Source of the DNA: G963677485 sp964519405
GTDB taxonomy: Bacteria > Armatimonadota > HRBIN16
Assembly (NCBI GenBank): GCA_964519405.1
Contig: CAZFLA010000096.1
Span: forward strand, 1 to 13,353
Length of the DNA stretch: 13,353 nt
Direction: 5' to 3'
A model generated the notes under the pieces. That model had not been told where the DNA came from and ran no database searches. It worked only from the letters and a program-made list of their open reading frames with translations. Within the stretch, counting starts at the first letter, position 1, and each line of letters begins with the position of its first letter. A program made the translations under genes and the position numbers. Below are positions 6,802 to 13,353 of this stretch, one piece after another.

Positions 6802-7353
6802 ATGAAAGTTGCAGTTGGCCAAAAAGCCTGCGATATTGAGCTATATGATCTGCATGGTGACACCGTGATGTTGAGTAATCTGTGGGCGAATAGTTCAGTA
6901 GTGTTGTTCTTCCACCGACACATCGGTTCGATTTTCACCAATCAGGCTTTTAGGCGTCTTGATTGTTGTGTTGAGCAACTTGAGGCTCACAAAATACGCT
7001 TTATCTCTATAGTGCCTACGAACCCATCGAAAGCCAGCGAGTTCTACGCTAAAGGCGATTACTGGCACTATTGCTTGGCAGATCCGGACATGAGCAGTTA
7101 TCATGCTTACGGCATTTCTAAGGCTACTCCTTTGGCGATGTTCAATCCTGGTGCAGTCAACCGCTTAGTAAAGGCGATGAAAAAGGGATACCGAATATCG
7201 GGTGTGTTATCCAGAGGTGCGCTGGTTGTTCCCACAGCGGTGCTTGTTGATACTCAAGGCGTTGTAAAGGCTATAAGGAGCGGAAAGAACGTAGGTGATA
7301 TACCGGATGTCAGCGAAATGATGCGGTTTGTTGCCCAAGCTCAAAAGACATAG
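6802..7353 (+). CDS. Peroxiredoxin-like (AhpC/TSA-type) thioredoxin-fold protein lacking the active-site cysteines
   Basis: A 183-residue protein with the layout of AhpC/TSA-like proteins: an N-terminal 'VGQKACDIELYDLHGD..MLSNLW', the strand 'VVLFFHRHIG', a later 'ISIVPTN', then 'LADPDMSSYHAYGI', and a cis-Pro region 'LVVPTAVLVDTQGVV' (141-155). In the related family the strand is followed by G-C-x-x-C; here it reads G42-S43-I44-F45-T46, so both cysteines are replaced. Cysteines remain at 10, 55, 56 and 91, none at the standard site. A classical peroxidase role is therefore doubtful; a structural, sensor or chaperone role is possible but is inference. The start ATG 6802 has CGGAG 6 nt upstream; an in-frame TTG at 6772 has none. 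It stands alone, divergent from acnA, and recG downstream has its own promoter. A weak ATTCAA / TATATT pair (6709-6736) is the only promoter candidate seen. Confidence 0.7.
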   Translation: MKVAVGQKACDIELYDLHGDTVMLSNLWANSSVVLFFHRHIGSIFTNQAFRRLDCCVEQLEAHKIRFISIVPTNPSKASEFYAKGDYWHYCLADPDMSSYHAYGISKATPLAMFNPGAVNRLVKAMKKGYRISGVLSRGALVVPTAVLVDTQGVVKAIRSGKNVGDIPDVSEMMRFVAQAQKT

Positions 7354-7364
7354 CTACATACTGT

Positions 7365-7394
7365 TTGACAAAAACACGAAATGAATCATACAAT
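7365..7394 (+). promoter_or_regulatory. recG promoter, near-consensus sigma-70 type
   Basis: TTGACA (7365-7370) and TACAAT (7389-7394) with an 18-nt spacer: a perfect -35 and a five-of-six -10. It begins 12 nt after the stop of the peroxiredoxin-like gene, and the predicted start near 7401 leaves a leader of about 30 nt to the recG start. Confidence 0.75.
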
Positions 7395-7431
7395 ACAGCC
7401 ATCAGAACGAACAAAATGAGGAATGTTATCG

Positions 7432-9549
7432 GTGACTGACGAGTCTAGCAGCACGAGCAAAGCACCAAAACAAACTCGCAAATTGGCATTATCTGATGAT
7501 GTTCAGTATTTAAAAGGCGTTGGCGCCAGTGTTGCCGCTAAGCTGAAGAAACTGCAGATAGAAACCGTATACGATCTGTTAATGCATATCCCCACGCGTT
7601 ACGAGGACCGCTCCCACCTTCGCCGGCTTGCTGATGTTGTCGCTGGTGAATATAACACCGTCAAAGGCAAACTTATCGCAGTAGAGAACAGCGAAACTCG
7701 CCGAGGGTTTCGCATTACACGCGCCGTTATCAATGATGGATCAGGTTCTTTGGAGTTGGTGTGGTTCAATCAACCCTATATGCGTGACACCCTGTGGAAG
7801 AAAAAAGAACATACACTTGTAGTTTATGGTCTCGTTCAACAAGGCAGCTACTACTGGCAGATGAACACACCGGAGTGGGAAGAACTTGATGAAGCTGACG
7901 AAGATGCCCAACTTCGGATTGTGGCTGTCTACCCATCGACGGAGGGGCTGCAGCAAGCACGTATCCGGTTGGCAGTATACAACGCATTGGCTCTGTATGG
8001 ATCGCTTATTGATGAATATCTGCCCCAACAACTGATCGCTAGAAGAGGGTTGCTAACACCTCGAGAGGCTTTACAACGAATTCATTTTCCGCAGGATATG
8101 AATGACACCGCTCCAGCTCGTGACAGGCTTGTGTATGATGAGTTTTTCTCTCTGCAAGTCTTCCTGGCTCTGCAGAAACAAAAAGTAAAATTGACGCATA
8201 AGGCGCCCTTTGCAATCAATGCTGATCAGATGAGAACACGTCTCAACCAGCTTCTGCCATTCACATTAACTAACGCTCAGCAGCGGGTTATCGACGAAAT
8301 ATGGTCAGATATGCGCAAAGACGTGCCAATGAACCGTCTGCTGCAGGGAGATGTGGGTTCCGGCAAAACAGCAGTTGCTGCGGCCGCGATGTTGGCTTGT
8401 GTGGAAAATGGGCGCCAAGCAGCGTTGATGGCACCTACGGAGATATTAGCTAGTCAACACTTCATGGGGTTAGCAAGGTTATTTAGTAAGTGCAGTGTTG
8501 TGGTGGATCTGGCGGTTGGCAGCCTAACGGCAACCCGTAAAAAGGCATTTCGCGAGCGTTTGGCTAATGGTGTCAGCCAAATTGTGGTGGGTACCCATGC
8601 GTTGATACAAGAGGGCGTGGAGTTCAATAAACTGGGTTTAGTCGTCATCGATGAGCAGCACCGGTTCGGAGTGCTGCAAAGAGCGGCACTCATGAATAAG
8701 GGTGATAACCCTGATGTTTTAGTTATGACAGCTACACCGATACCCCGTACATTAACGATGACTGTATATGGTGACCTCGACTTATCTGTTATTGATCAGA
8801 TGCCTGCAGGGCGTAAGCCCATTAAGACCCACATGAAATGGCACAGTCAACGCGCAGAAGTATATGAAGCGGTTCGAAAGCTGTTGAGTAACCATCAGCA
8901 GGCGTATGTGGTGTGTCCTCTTGTACAGGAATCGGACAAGCTGCAGAAACAAGCTGCCGAGGCGTTAGCACTAGAGCTGCAATCGGATATCCTTCCTGAG
9001 TATAAGATCGGCGTGCTGCATGGTCAGCTGAAGCAGGCCGACAAAGAGCATGTCATGGAGGAGTTCCGCTCCGGTAATATCGATGTTCTGGTGTCTACTA
9101 CGGTTGTTGAGGTGGGGGTGGATGTTCCGAACGCCACCGTCATGGTGGTTGAGGACGCGGAACGCTTCGGGCTTGCTCAGCTTCATCAGCTTCGCGGACG
9201 TGTAGGCCGTGGTGATCATCAAAGCTTTTGTGTGATGATTACCGAATCTAACTCAGAAGTGGCTAAGGAACGGCTTGATGTTCTTGTACGCACGAATGAT
9301 GGGTTTGTGATCGCAGAGCAGGATCTGCGGCTGCGTGGCCCAGGTGAGTTAACAGGAACGCGACAGAGTGGGGTGCCTACTCTGCGGATAGCGAATATCA
9401 TCGAAGACCAACACTTATTGGCGATGGCACGTGAGGATGCATTTGAGGTCATCGCGCGAGATCCAAATCTAGCGATGCAAGAGAACCAGGGCGTAAAATG
9501 GATGCTGGACCAAAGGGCAGATAGAACACAGTTGGCATCTGTGAGCTAA
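7432..9549 (+). CDS. recG: ATP-dependent DNA helicase RecG
   Basis: A branch-migrating DNA translocase that remodels stalled forks and Holliday junctions. With the GTG start the protein has 705 residues, similar to E. coli RecG. Order: an N-terminal wedge with OB fold, containing 'LKGVGASVAAKL' and 'HIPTRYEDRS'; then Walker A 'GDVGSGKT' (about 306-313), 'APTEILASQH', the DEQH box (407-410), 'TATPIPRTL' (about 433) and motif VI 'QLRGRVGRG' (about 586-594); then the TRG-like 'DLRLRGPGELTGTRQSG'. The start is ambiguous: ATG 7423 follows GAGGA with no spacing, whereas GTG 7432 is 10 nt from GAGG (7418-7421), so GTG is preferred; the difference is three residues. It has its own promoter, and coaD follows 27 nt after the stop. 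Confidence 0.95.
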   Translation: MTDESSSTSKAPKQTRKLALSDDVQYLKGVGASVAAKLKKLQIETVYDLLMHIPTRYEDRSHLRRLADVVAGEYNTVKGKLIAVENSETRRGFRITRAVINDGSGSLELVWFNQPYMRDTLWKKKEHTLVVYGLVQQGSYYWQMNTPEWEELDEADEDAQLRIVAVYPSTEGLQQARIRLAVYNALALYGSLIDEYLPQQLIARRGLLTPREALQRIHFPQDMNDTAPARDRLVYDEFFSLQVFLALQKQKVKLTHKAPFAINADQMRTRLNQLLPFTLTNAQQRVIDEIWSDMRKDVPMNRLLQGDVGSGKTAVAAAAMLACVENGRQAALMAPTEILASQHFMGLARLFSKCSVVVDLAVGSLTATRKKAFRERLANGVSQIVVGTHALIQEGVEFNKLGLVVIDEQHRFGVLQRAALMNKGDNPDVLVMTATPIPRTLTMTVYGDLDLSVIDQMPAGRKPIKTHMKWHSQRAEVYEAVRKLLSNHQQAYVVCPLVQESDKLQKQAAEALALELQSDILPEYKIGVLHGQLKQADKEHVMEEFRSGNIDVLVSTTVVEVGVDVPNATVMVVEDAERFGLAQLHQLRGRVGRGDHQSFCVMITESNSEVAKERLDVLVRTNDGFVIAEQDLRLRGPGELTGTRQSGVPTLRIANIIEDQHLLAMAREDAFEVIARDPNLAMQENQGVKWMLDQRADRTQLASVS

Positions 9550-9561
9550 TCCCATTATACT
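9532..9561 (+). promoter_or_regulatory. Possible internal promoter before coaD
   Basis: TTGGCA (9532-9537) and TATACT (9556-9561) with an 18-nt spacer each match five of six consensus bases. The -35 is in the last recG codons. The predicted start near 9568 would leave only about 9 nt before the coaD ATG and would cut into its weak Shine-Dalgarno, so this is uncertain; coaD may simply be read through from recG. Confidence 0.3.
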
Positions 9562-9576
9562 TCATAAAGGTATACC

Positions 9577-10077
9577 ATGAAAAAAGGAATATATCCAGGG
9601 TCGTTTGACCCTGTTACTAACGGACACTTAGATATAATTAAGCGCAGCGCGCAGCTTTTCGATACACTAATAGTTGCGGTGGCTCCAAATTCATCAAAAA
9701 CGCCTCTGTTTAGTGTCCAGGAGCGGATGCGTTTGCTTGAAGAGGCTTGTGCGGATATACCGAATGTTAAAATCGAGAACTTTGATGGTCTGTTGGTAGA
9801 CTATGCTGTGAAAAGCGGATGCCATGTCATCATCAAAGGGCTACGAGCCGTAAGTGATTTCGAGTATGAGCTTCAAATGGCACTTACTAATGCGCGGTTG
9901 TGCCCTGAGGTGGAGACGGTATTTATGATGACATCATCCGAATATCTTTTCCTGGCTTCTCGGGTAGTGAAGGAAATCGCACGTTTAGGTGGTAGTGTAA
10001 GCGGGCTGGTGCCGTCCGCAGTAGAACCCTTGCTCTACTCCAAATACTCGTCAGTACAGCAAGAGCCGGAGGACTAA
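9577..10077 (+). CDS. coaD: Phosphopantetheine adenylyltransferase
   Basis: Catalyses the fourth step of coenzyme A synthesis: 4'-phosphopantetheine plus ATP gives dephospho-CoA. The 166-residue length is standard. It starts with the nucleotidyltransferase motif 'YPGSFDPVTNGH' (H17), followed by 'KGLRAVSDFEYE' and the closing 'SSEYLFLASRVVKEIARLGG'. The ATG follows AAAGG (9566-9570) at 6 nt. The downstream coiled-coil gene begins one base after the stop, so the two are almost certainly co-transcribed. CoA made here feeds the acyl and acetyl metabolism encoded by ackA and plsX nearby. Confidence 0.97.
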   Translation: MKKGIYPGSFDPVTNGHLDIIKRSAQLFDTLIVAVAPNSSKTPLFSVQERMRLLEEACADIPNVKIENFDGLLVDYAVKSGCHVIIKGLRAVSDFEYELQMALTNARLCPEVETVFMMTSSEYLFLASRVVKEIARLGGSVSGLVPSAVEPLLYSKYSSVQQEPED

Positions 10078-10078
10078 T

Positions 10079-10579
10079 ATGCCTGAAAAATACGAAACCC
10101 TTGGTATTATCGAAGACCTAAAAGCATATCTGGATGGTGCTCGGCATTTAGGCAGCATTGTTGTGTTTGGTCTGGATCTTGACGAATGCTATGCTGCTTT
10201 AGAACGCCTAAAGGCTACTATTCCCACGGAAATACAGAAAGCTCAAAGTATCATACAACGGCAGGACATGATTATCGAAAACGCTAATGACCAGGCTCAG
10301 CGGAGCTTGTCACTAGCGCAGTCGCAAGCACAGCAAATGCTTGATGATGCCACACAACAGTCTGCCGCTATGGTTGAACAAAATACTATTGTAGCTCAAG
10401 CCATGGACCGGGCTAACCAGATTGTCGCTGAAGCTGAAGCGAAATCTTACGACCTCAGAAACGGTGCAGATGAATACGCTCGCGATGTATTAAATCGTGT
10501 GGAAGAGTACCTTTCTAAGTCATTAAATACCGTGCAACGTGGCAAGGAGCAGCTAGGGCCTTCACAGCGATCCCGGTAA
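10079..10579 (+). CDS. Coiled-coil protein of the coaD-ackA interval, function unknown
   Basis: A 166-residue protein with no enzymatic motif. Residues 1-35 are mixed, with a hydrophobic patch 'LGSIVVFGLDLDECYAALERL' split over about 24-44. From about residue 36 to 155 it is a long Ala/Gln/Glu-rich helix with heptad-like spacing, resembling DivIVA or ATP-synthase b-type coiled coils. No signal peptide or membrane helix is visible. The GGAGGA (10068-10073) is excellent, 5 nt before the ATG, and coaD ends one base before it. Small coiled-coil genes, often labelled 'ATPase' without motif support, sit in the same coaD-ackA interval in some Firmicutes, so the position may be conserved. A link to cell division or membrane scaffolding is only inference. 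Confidence 0.75.
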   Translation: MPEKYETLGIIEDLKAYLDGARHLGSIVVFGLDLDECYAALERLKATIPTEIQKAQSIIQRQDMIIENANDQAQRSLSLAQSQAQQMLDDATQQSAAMVEQNTIVAQAMDRANQIVAEAEAKSYDLRNGADEYARDVLNRVEEYLSKSLNTVQRGKEQLGPSQRSR

Positions 10580-10599
10580 CGAGACGCCAAGGAGACCAT

Positions 10600-10626
10600 A
10601 ATCTACGATACGGAGAATAATAGATT
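10600..10626 (+). promoter_or_regulatory. Weak hairpin enclosing the ackA ribosome-binding site
   Basis: AATCTA (10600-10605) is the reverse complement of TAGATT (10621-10626), which covers the first two bases of the TTG start. The loop holds GGAGA (10612-10616), the likely Shine-Dalgarno. A second GGAG lies at 10590-10594. The stem is A/T-rich and short, so it may be fortuitous. Confidence 0.25.
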
Positions 10627-11794
10627 GAAGATCCTAGTTATCAACTGCGGCAGCTCGTCGTTAAAATATCGTCTCTTTGAGGACGATGCTGAGCTAGCTA
10701 AAGGGATTGTTGAGCGTATCGGCCAAGCCGATACCCCTGATCATAATGTCGCTGTGGAAAAGATGTTTGCACAGCTAACAGATCCTGCTAACCCTGTGAA
10801 AGTGAATGTCGCTGAGATAGAAGCCATTGGTCACCGTGTTCTGCATGGCGGCGAGTGGATGACCGAACCGGTGATTATTGATCGCGATGTAATCAGCACT
10901 ATTGATGCATGCGTTCCATTAGGCCCGCTGCATAATCCTGCTAACCTGCAGGGAATCCGTGCTTGTATGAAACAAGCTCCGCATGCTACTCAGGTTGCCG
11001 TATTTGATACTGGCTTCCATCAGACGATGCCCGACTACGCCTACACTTACCCTATTCCAGAAAATCTTCGCAAAGATCACAGTATTCGCCGATATGGCTT
11101 CCATGGTACCAGCCACTTCTATGTGTCCGGACGCATGGTTGACATCCTGCGTAAGAACGAAGGAATTACATCTGGCAGTAAGGTTGTTTGCTGCCATCTT
11201 GGTAATGGATCTAGTGTTGCGGCTGTAGTAGACGGAAAGTGCATTGATACTTCCATGGGACTGACACCAGCTGAAGGTTTGATGATGGGAACCCGCTGCG
11301 GTGACATCGATCCAGCCGTATTGGTGTATCTGCAAAGAACCCAGGGATGGGATGCCGATAGACTAGACAAGCTGATCAACAAACAGAGCGGCCTGCTGGC
11401 TATCGCCGGTGTGGCTGACATGCGTGATGTGGAAGACCGCTACATGGCTGGTGATCCCAAATCACGGTTAGCTTTTGATATCTTCTGTTACCGCATCCTA
11501 AAATATGTAGGGGCATATACCGCCGCTATGGACGGTCTAGATGCCATTGCATTTACTGGCGGTATCGGTGAAAACAGCCCGTTAGTGCGCGAGCGTGTCT
11601 GCTCTTCACTAACTTATTTGGGCGTATCTATCGACCCTGCAATTAACGAACCGCGCAGTAAACAAGAGCGACGCATCAGCACTCCTGAAAGCAAAGTCAA
11701 GATATATGTGGTGCCTACCGATGAAGAACGAGTCATCGCACAGGAAACAATGAAATTGACAAATGCCAAAAAAAGTGTTGGCGTAAAAGCGTGA
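10625..11794 (+). CDS. ackA: Acetate kinase
   Basis: Interconverts acetate plus ATP and acetyl phosphate plus ADP. The 389 residues match the family, and the expected residues appear in order: N7 ('VINCGSSSLKY'), R71 ('GHRVLHGGE'), D128 ('VFDTGFH'), H160 ('GFHGTSH'), N194 ('HLGNGSS'), R224 ('GTRCGD') and E367 ('PTDEER'). 'FTGGIGENSP' is also present. The start is TTG 10625 because the conserved N-terminus begins there and GGAGA is 8 nt upstream. No pta gene is visible in the window, so acetyl phosphate supply is unknown. It is 45 nt after the coiled-coil gene and is followed by DUF177, rpmF and plsX. The TGA stop overlaps an extended -10 promoter for the next genes. Confidence 0.97.
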   Translation: MKILVINCGSSSLKYRLFEDDAELAKGIVERIGQADTPDHNVAVEKMFAQLTDPANPVKVNVAEIEAIGHRVLHGGEWMTEPVIIDRDVISTIDACVPLGPLHNPANLQGIRACMKQAPHATQVAVFDTGFHQTMPDYAYTYPIPENLRKDHSIRRYGFHGTSHFYVSGRMVDILRKNEGITSGSKVVCCHLGNGSSVAAVVDGKCIDTSMGLTPAEGLMMGTRCGDIDPAVLVYLQRTQGWDADRLDKLINKQSGLLAIAGVADMRDVEDRYMAGDPKSRLAFDIFCYRILKYVGAYTAAMDGLDAIAFTGGIGENSPLVRERVCSSLTYLGVSIDPAINEPRSKQERRISTPESKVKIYVVPTDEERVIAQETMKLTNAKKSVGVKA

Positions 11795-11800
11795 TATAAT
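11792..11800 (+). promoter_or_regulatory. Extended -10 promoter for the DUF177-rpmF-plsX genes
   Basis: TGATATAAT contains a TG, one base, and a perfect TATAAT (11795-11800), the extended -10 pattern that can work without a good -35. The TG lies in the ackA TGA stop codon. The predicted start near 11807 is about 47 nt upstream of the DUF177 ATG. Confidence 0.6.
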
Positions 11801-11804
11801 AAAT

Positions 11805-11823
11805 AGGCGATTTTTGGTCGCCT
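11805..11823 (+). promoter_or_regulatory. Small hairpin at the predicted 5' end of the DUF177 transcript
   Basis: AGGCGA (11805-11810) pairs with TCGCCT (11818-11823) around TTTTTGG. No T-run follows, so it is not a good terminator for ackA. If transcription starts near 11807 it would shape or protect the 5' end of the message. Confidence 0.4.
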
Positions 11824-11853
11824 CGAGTTTCGATTGCCCTTGGAGGTTCAGAT

Positions 11854-12420
11854 ATGAGGCTTGATCTTAATGAAGTTGTTCTGAAGCCAGGGGCAGTATA
11901 CAACTACGAAGTCAATGAAGCTCCTGGTACGGTTCCTGAAGTGGAACTGGCAAGTGCTGTTACAGGAAACATCACTTTTTCTAATACTGGCGACTGTTTG
12001 CTGATACGCGGTCGGGTGAATGCTGAATTATTGCTGCCTTGCAGCAGATGCTTAAAACCCATCGTAGTATCGACGATTGTTGCCGTTGATGAAGCAGCAA
12101 ATGTAGTTTATGGCGGCGGACATGGCGGTCCTACGACGGCCGTTATCACGCCGATGGACGAAGATGATGAGCTTCTATTTGATGACAACGTGTTTGACCT
12201 ATCGGAGCTACTGCGGCAGTTACTTCTTATGGAGATACCGCTTCAGCCCTTGCATTCGCCGGACTGCAAAGGAATTTGCCAAAAATGCGGCGCTGATCTG
12301 AATGACGGTCCTTGCGGATGCAAAGATAGTGATGATGATGCGCCACTAAGATGGACAGACCTTGCTAAGCTTGTTCATGAAGATGATGAGCCTAGCGATG
12401 ATGAAGATTTGAATTTATAA
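11854..12420 (+). CDS. DUF177 (YceD-like) cysteine-rich protein upstream of L32
   Basis: A 188-residue member of the DUF177/YceD family, almost always found just upstream of rpmF and thought to take part in ribosome (23S rRNA) biogenesis. Visible features: C63 and C66 ('LPCSRC'), the acidic 'MDEDDELLFDD' (101-111), 'FDLSELLRQLLLMEIPLQPLH' split over 114-134, then the cysteine cluster C138, C142, C145, C154 and C156, and an acidic tail (157-187). The cysteines suggest metal binding. The start has GGAGG (11842-11846) spaced 7 nt. The rpmF gene starts 21 nt downstream. The acidic tail (rich in Asp/Glu) may mimic nucleic acid; this is inference. Confidence 0.9.
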   Translation: MRLDLNEVVLKPGAVYNYEVNEAPGTVPEVELASAVTGNITFSNTGDCLLIRGRVNAELLLPCSRCLKPIVVSTIVAVDEAANVVYGGGHGGPTTAVITPMDEDDELLFDDNVFDLSELLRQLLLMEIPLQPLHSPDCKGICQKCGADLNDGPCGCKDSDDDAPLRWTDLAKLVHEDDEPSDDEDLNL

Positions 12421-12440
12421 CCAACTGAGGAGACTATACA

Positions 12441-12656
12441 ATGCCCCTGCCAAAAAGACGACACTCGCACGCCCGCGGCGCTAAGCGACGGACGCACTTT
12501 ACTCTGTCTGCTGTAACCGTGGTTGCCAGCAAGTGCCCTGGCGGCAATCCAGACTGCCCCGGTGCTCGCGTTTCTCATACTGCTTGCCCTGTTTGCGGCT
12601 GGTACAATGGCCGACAAGCTGTTCCTGTTAAGCAGCCTAAGGCATCCCAGGAATAG
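12441..12656 (+). CDS. rpmF: 50S ribosomal protein L32
   Basis: A 71-residue L32 with the basic N-terminus 'MPLPKRRHSHARGAKRR' and the closing 'CPVCGWYNGR'. Four cysteines could bind zinc: C32, C39, C49 and C52. In common zinc-type L32 the first pair is CxxC; here it is C-x6-C ('CPGGNPDC'), a loop a few residues longer than usual. GAGGAG (12427-12432) is 8 nt before the ATG. It follows DUF177 and precedes plsX by 17 nt, the standard yceD-rpmF-plsX arrangement that couples ribosome production and phospholipid synthesis. Confidence 0.95.
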   Translation: MPLPKRRHSHARGAKRRTHFTLSAVTVVASKCPGGNPDCPGARVSHTACPVCGWYNGRQAVPVKQPKASQE

Positions 12657-12673
12657 GCCGCCGGACATTTCGA

Positions 12674-13353
12674 ATGCCTATATCCAACAGGAAACCGCGT
12701 ATCGCCGTTGATGGCATGGGCGGAGACCATGCTCCTTCTGAAATTGTACTTGGCACTCTGGCTGCAGCGGAAAGGAACCCTGAAGCCGAATGGATTTTGG
12801 TTGGTGATGAATCACTAATGCGTGAGTGCCTGAGAGGGCGCACACTACCAAATAACATCATATTCAAGCATACGACGCAGGTTATCAAAATGGACGAAAG
12901 TCCGGTTACTGCGATCCGAAAGAAGAAAGATGCTTCCTTGGTTGTGTGTGCTCGTCTCGTAAAAGAAGGCCAAGCCGATGGCCTTTTCTCTGCAGGACAC
13001 AGCGGTGCGGCTCTAGCAGTCGGTGCGCTGATTATCGGACGCATACCCGGCGTTGATAGACCTGCTATTACAGTCCCCATGCCAACCGCAAAAGGCCATT
13101 ACGTGCTGATTGATGCCGGCGCAAATGTGGACTGTGACCACACCCACCTTGTTGAATTTGCTGTTATGGGCATGGTATATGCTCAGATCATTCTTGGTAT
13201 AAAAGAGCCTAAAATCGGCTTGCTAAGTAATGGGGAAGAGGACAGTAAAGGCAACCAACTCGTAAAGTCTGCCAATCATCTGCTCCGTGCCTCCGATCTG
13301 CCATTCATGGGCAACATTGAGGGTCGTGAAATGTTTGAAGGTAAGGCGGATGT
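12674..13353 (+). CDS. plsX: Phosphate acyltransferase PlsX (partial, 3' end outside window)
   Basis: Makes acyl-phosphate from acyl-ACP, the first step of the PlsX/PlsY route to phosphatidic acid. The 226 visible residues begin 'MPISNRKPRIAVDGMGGDHAP', the family opening, and include 'GDESLM', 'MDESPVTAIRKKKDAS' and 'FSAGHSGAALAVGAL'. The family is about 330 residues, so roughly 100 are missing on the right. The start is ATG 12674, 17 nt after the rpmF stop; the ribosome-binding site is weak (GGA at 12663-12665), so coupling to rpmF is likely. The usual SAGNTGA reads SAGHSGA here (H109, S110), and the usual AVDAMGGDHAP has G for A. The frame is open without a stop to the window end. Confidence 0.95.
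   Translation, partial: MPISNRKPRIAVDGMGGDHAPSEIVLGTLAAAERNPEAEWILVGDESLMRECLRGRTLPNNIIFKHTTQVIKMDESPVTAIRKKKDASLVVCARLVKEGQADGLFSAGHSGAALAVGALIIGRIPGVDRPAITVPMPTAKGHYVLIDAGANVDCDHTHLVEFAVMGMVYAQIILGIKEPKIGLLSNGEEDSKGNQLVKSANHLLRASDLPFMGNIEGREMFEGKAD

Noticed and set aside
12637..13080. 147-codon minus-strand open frame
   Set aside because: It lies opposite the start of plsX, whose plus-strand product has clear family motifs.
1..13353. CRISPR arrays, insertion sequences, integrases or defence genes
   Set aside because: No regularly spaced repeats, no transposase or integrase motifs, and nearly all the sequence is assigned to housekeeping genes.

Overview
The window is a bacterial chromosomal segment of ordinary housekeeping genes with roughly balanced base composition. 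It runs from the end of a secreted dockerin-type protein to a plsX gene cut by the right edge. Ribosomal proteins of the zinc-binding type, the block coaD / coiled-coil gene / ackA / DUF177 / rpmF / plsX, and rpmE next to a DUF1385 membrane protein recall Firmicutes-like gene order. The C-terminal calcium-loop repeats ending in 'DQNFG' recall proteins I associate with Armatimonadota. My best guess is an Armatimonadota-like or related deep-branching bacterium; this is inference and no 16S gene is present.

Layout. Bases 1-163: C-terminus of a protein with two dockerin-like repeats, followed by an intrinsic terminator-like hairpin. Bases 164-490: no protein gene; this gap holds the terminator, an inverted repeat, a possible promoter and a two-domain foldable RNA leader in front of rplS. 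Bases 491-2528 (+): tightly overlapping rplS-lepB-rnhB-yraN operon. Bases 2525-6531 (-): DUF1385 membrane protein, rpmE and aconitase acnA, listed left to right (transcribed acnA, rpmE, DUF1385). YraN and DUF1385 converge and share a CTAG at their stops. Bases 6532-6801: divergent intergenic region with a strong acnA promoter and a perfect 13-bp inverted repeat. Bases 6802-7353 (+): a thioredoxin-fold peroxiredoxin-like protein that lacks the active-site cysteines. Bases 7365-10579 (+): recG with its own consensus-like promoter, then coaD and a coiled-coil protein. Bases 10625-13353 (+): ackA, DUF177 (YceD-like), rpmF and plsX (partial).

How the genes fit together. The + strand left block combines translation (L19), protein export (signal peptidase I), RNA/DNA hybrid removal (RNase HII) and a nuclease-fold YraN protein. 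The right block links CoA synthesis (CoaD), acetyl-phosphate metabolism (AckA) and phospholipid acyl-phosphate synthesis (PlsX) with ribosome components (DUF177, L32). AcnA serves the TCA cycle and probably has its own regulation.

I see no obvious new multi-gene defence or mobile system. The best candidates for something undescribed are the structured rplS leader, the perfect palindrome upstream of acnA, and the cysteine-less peroxiredoxin-like protein. Several starts are non-ATG (rnhB and ackA TTG; acnA and probably recG GTG).
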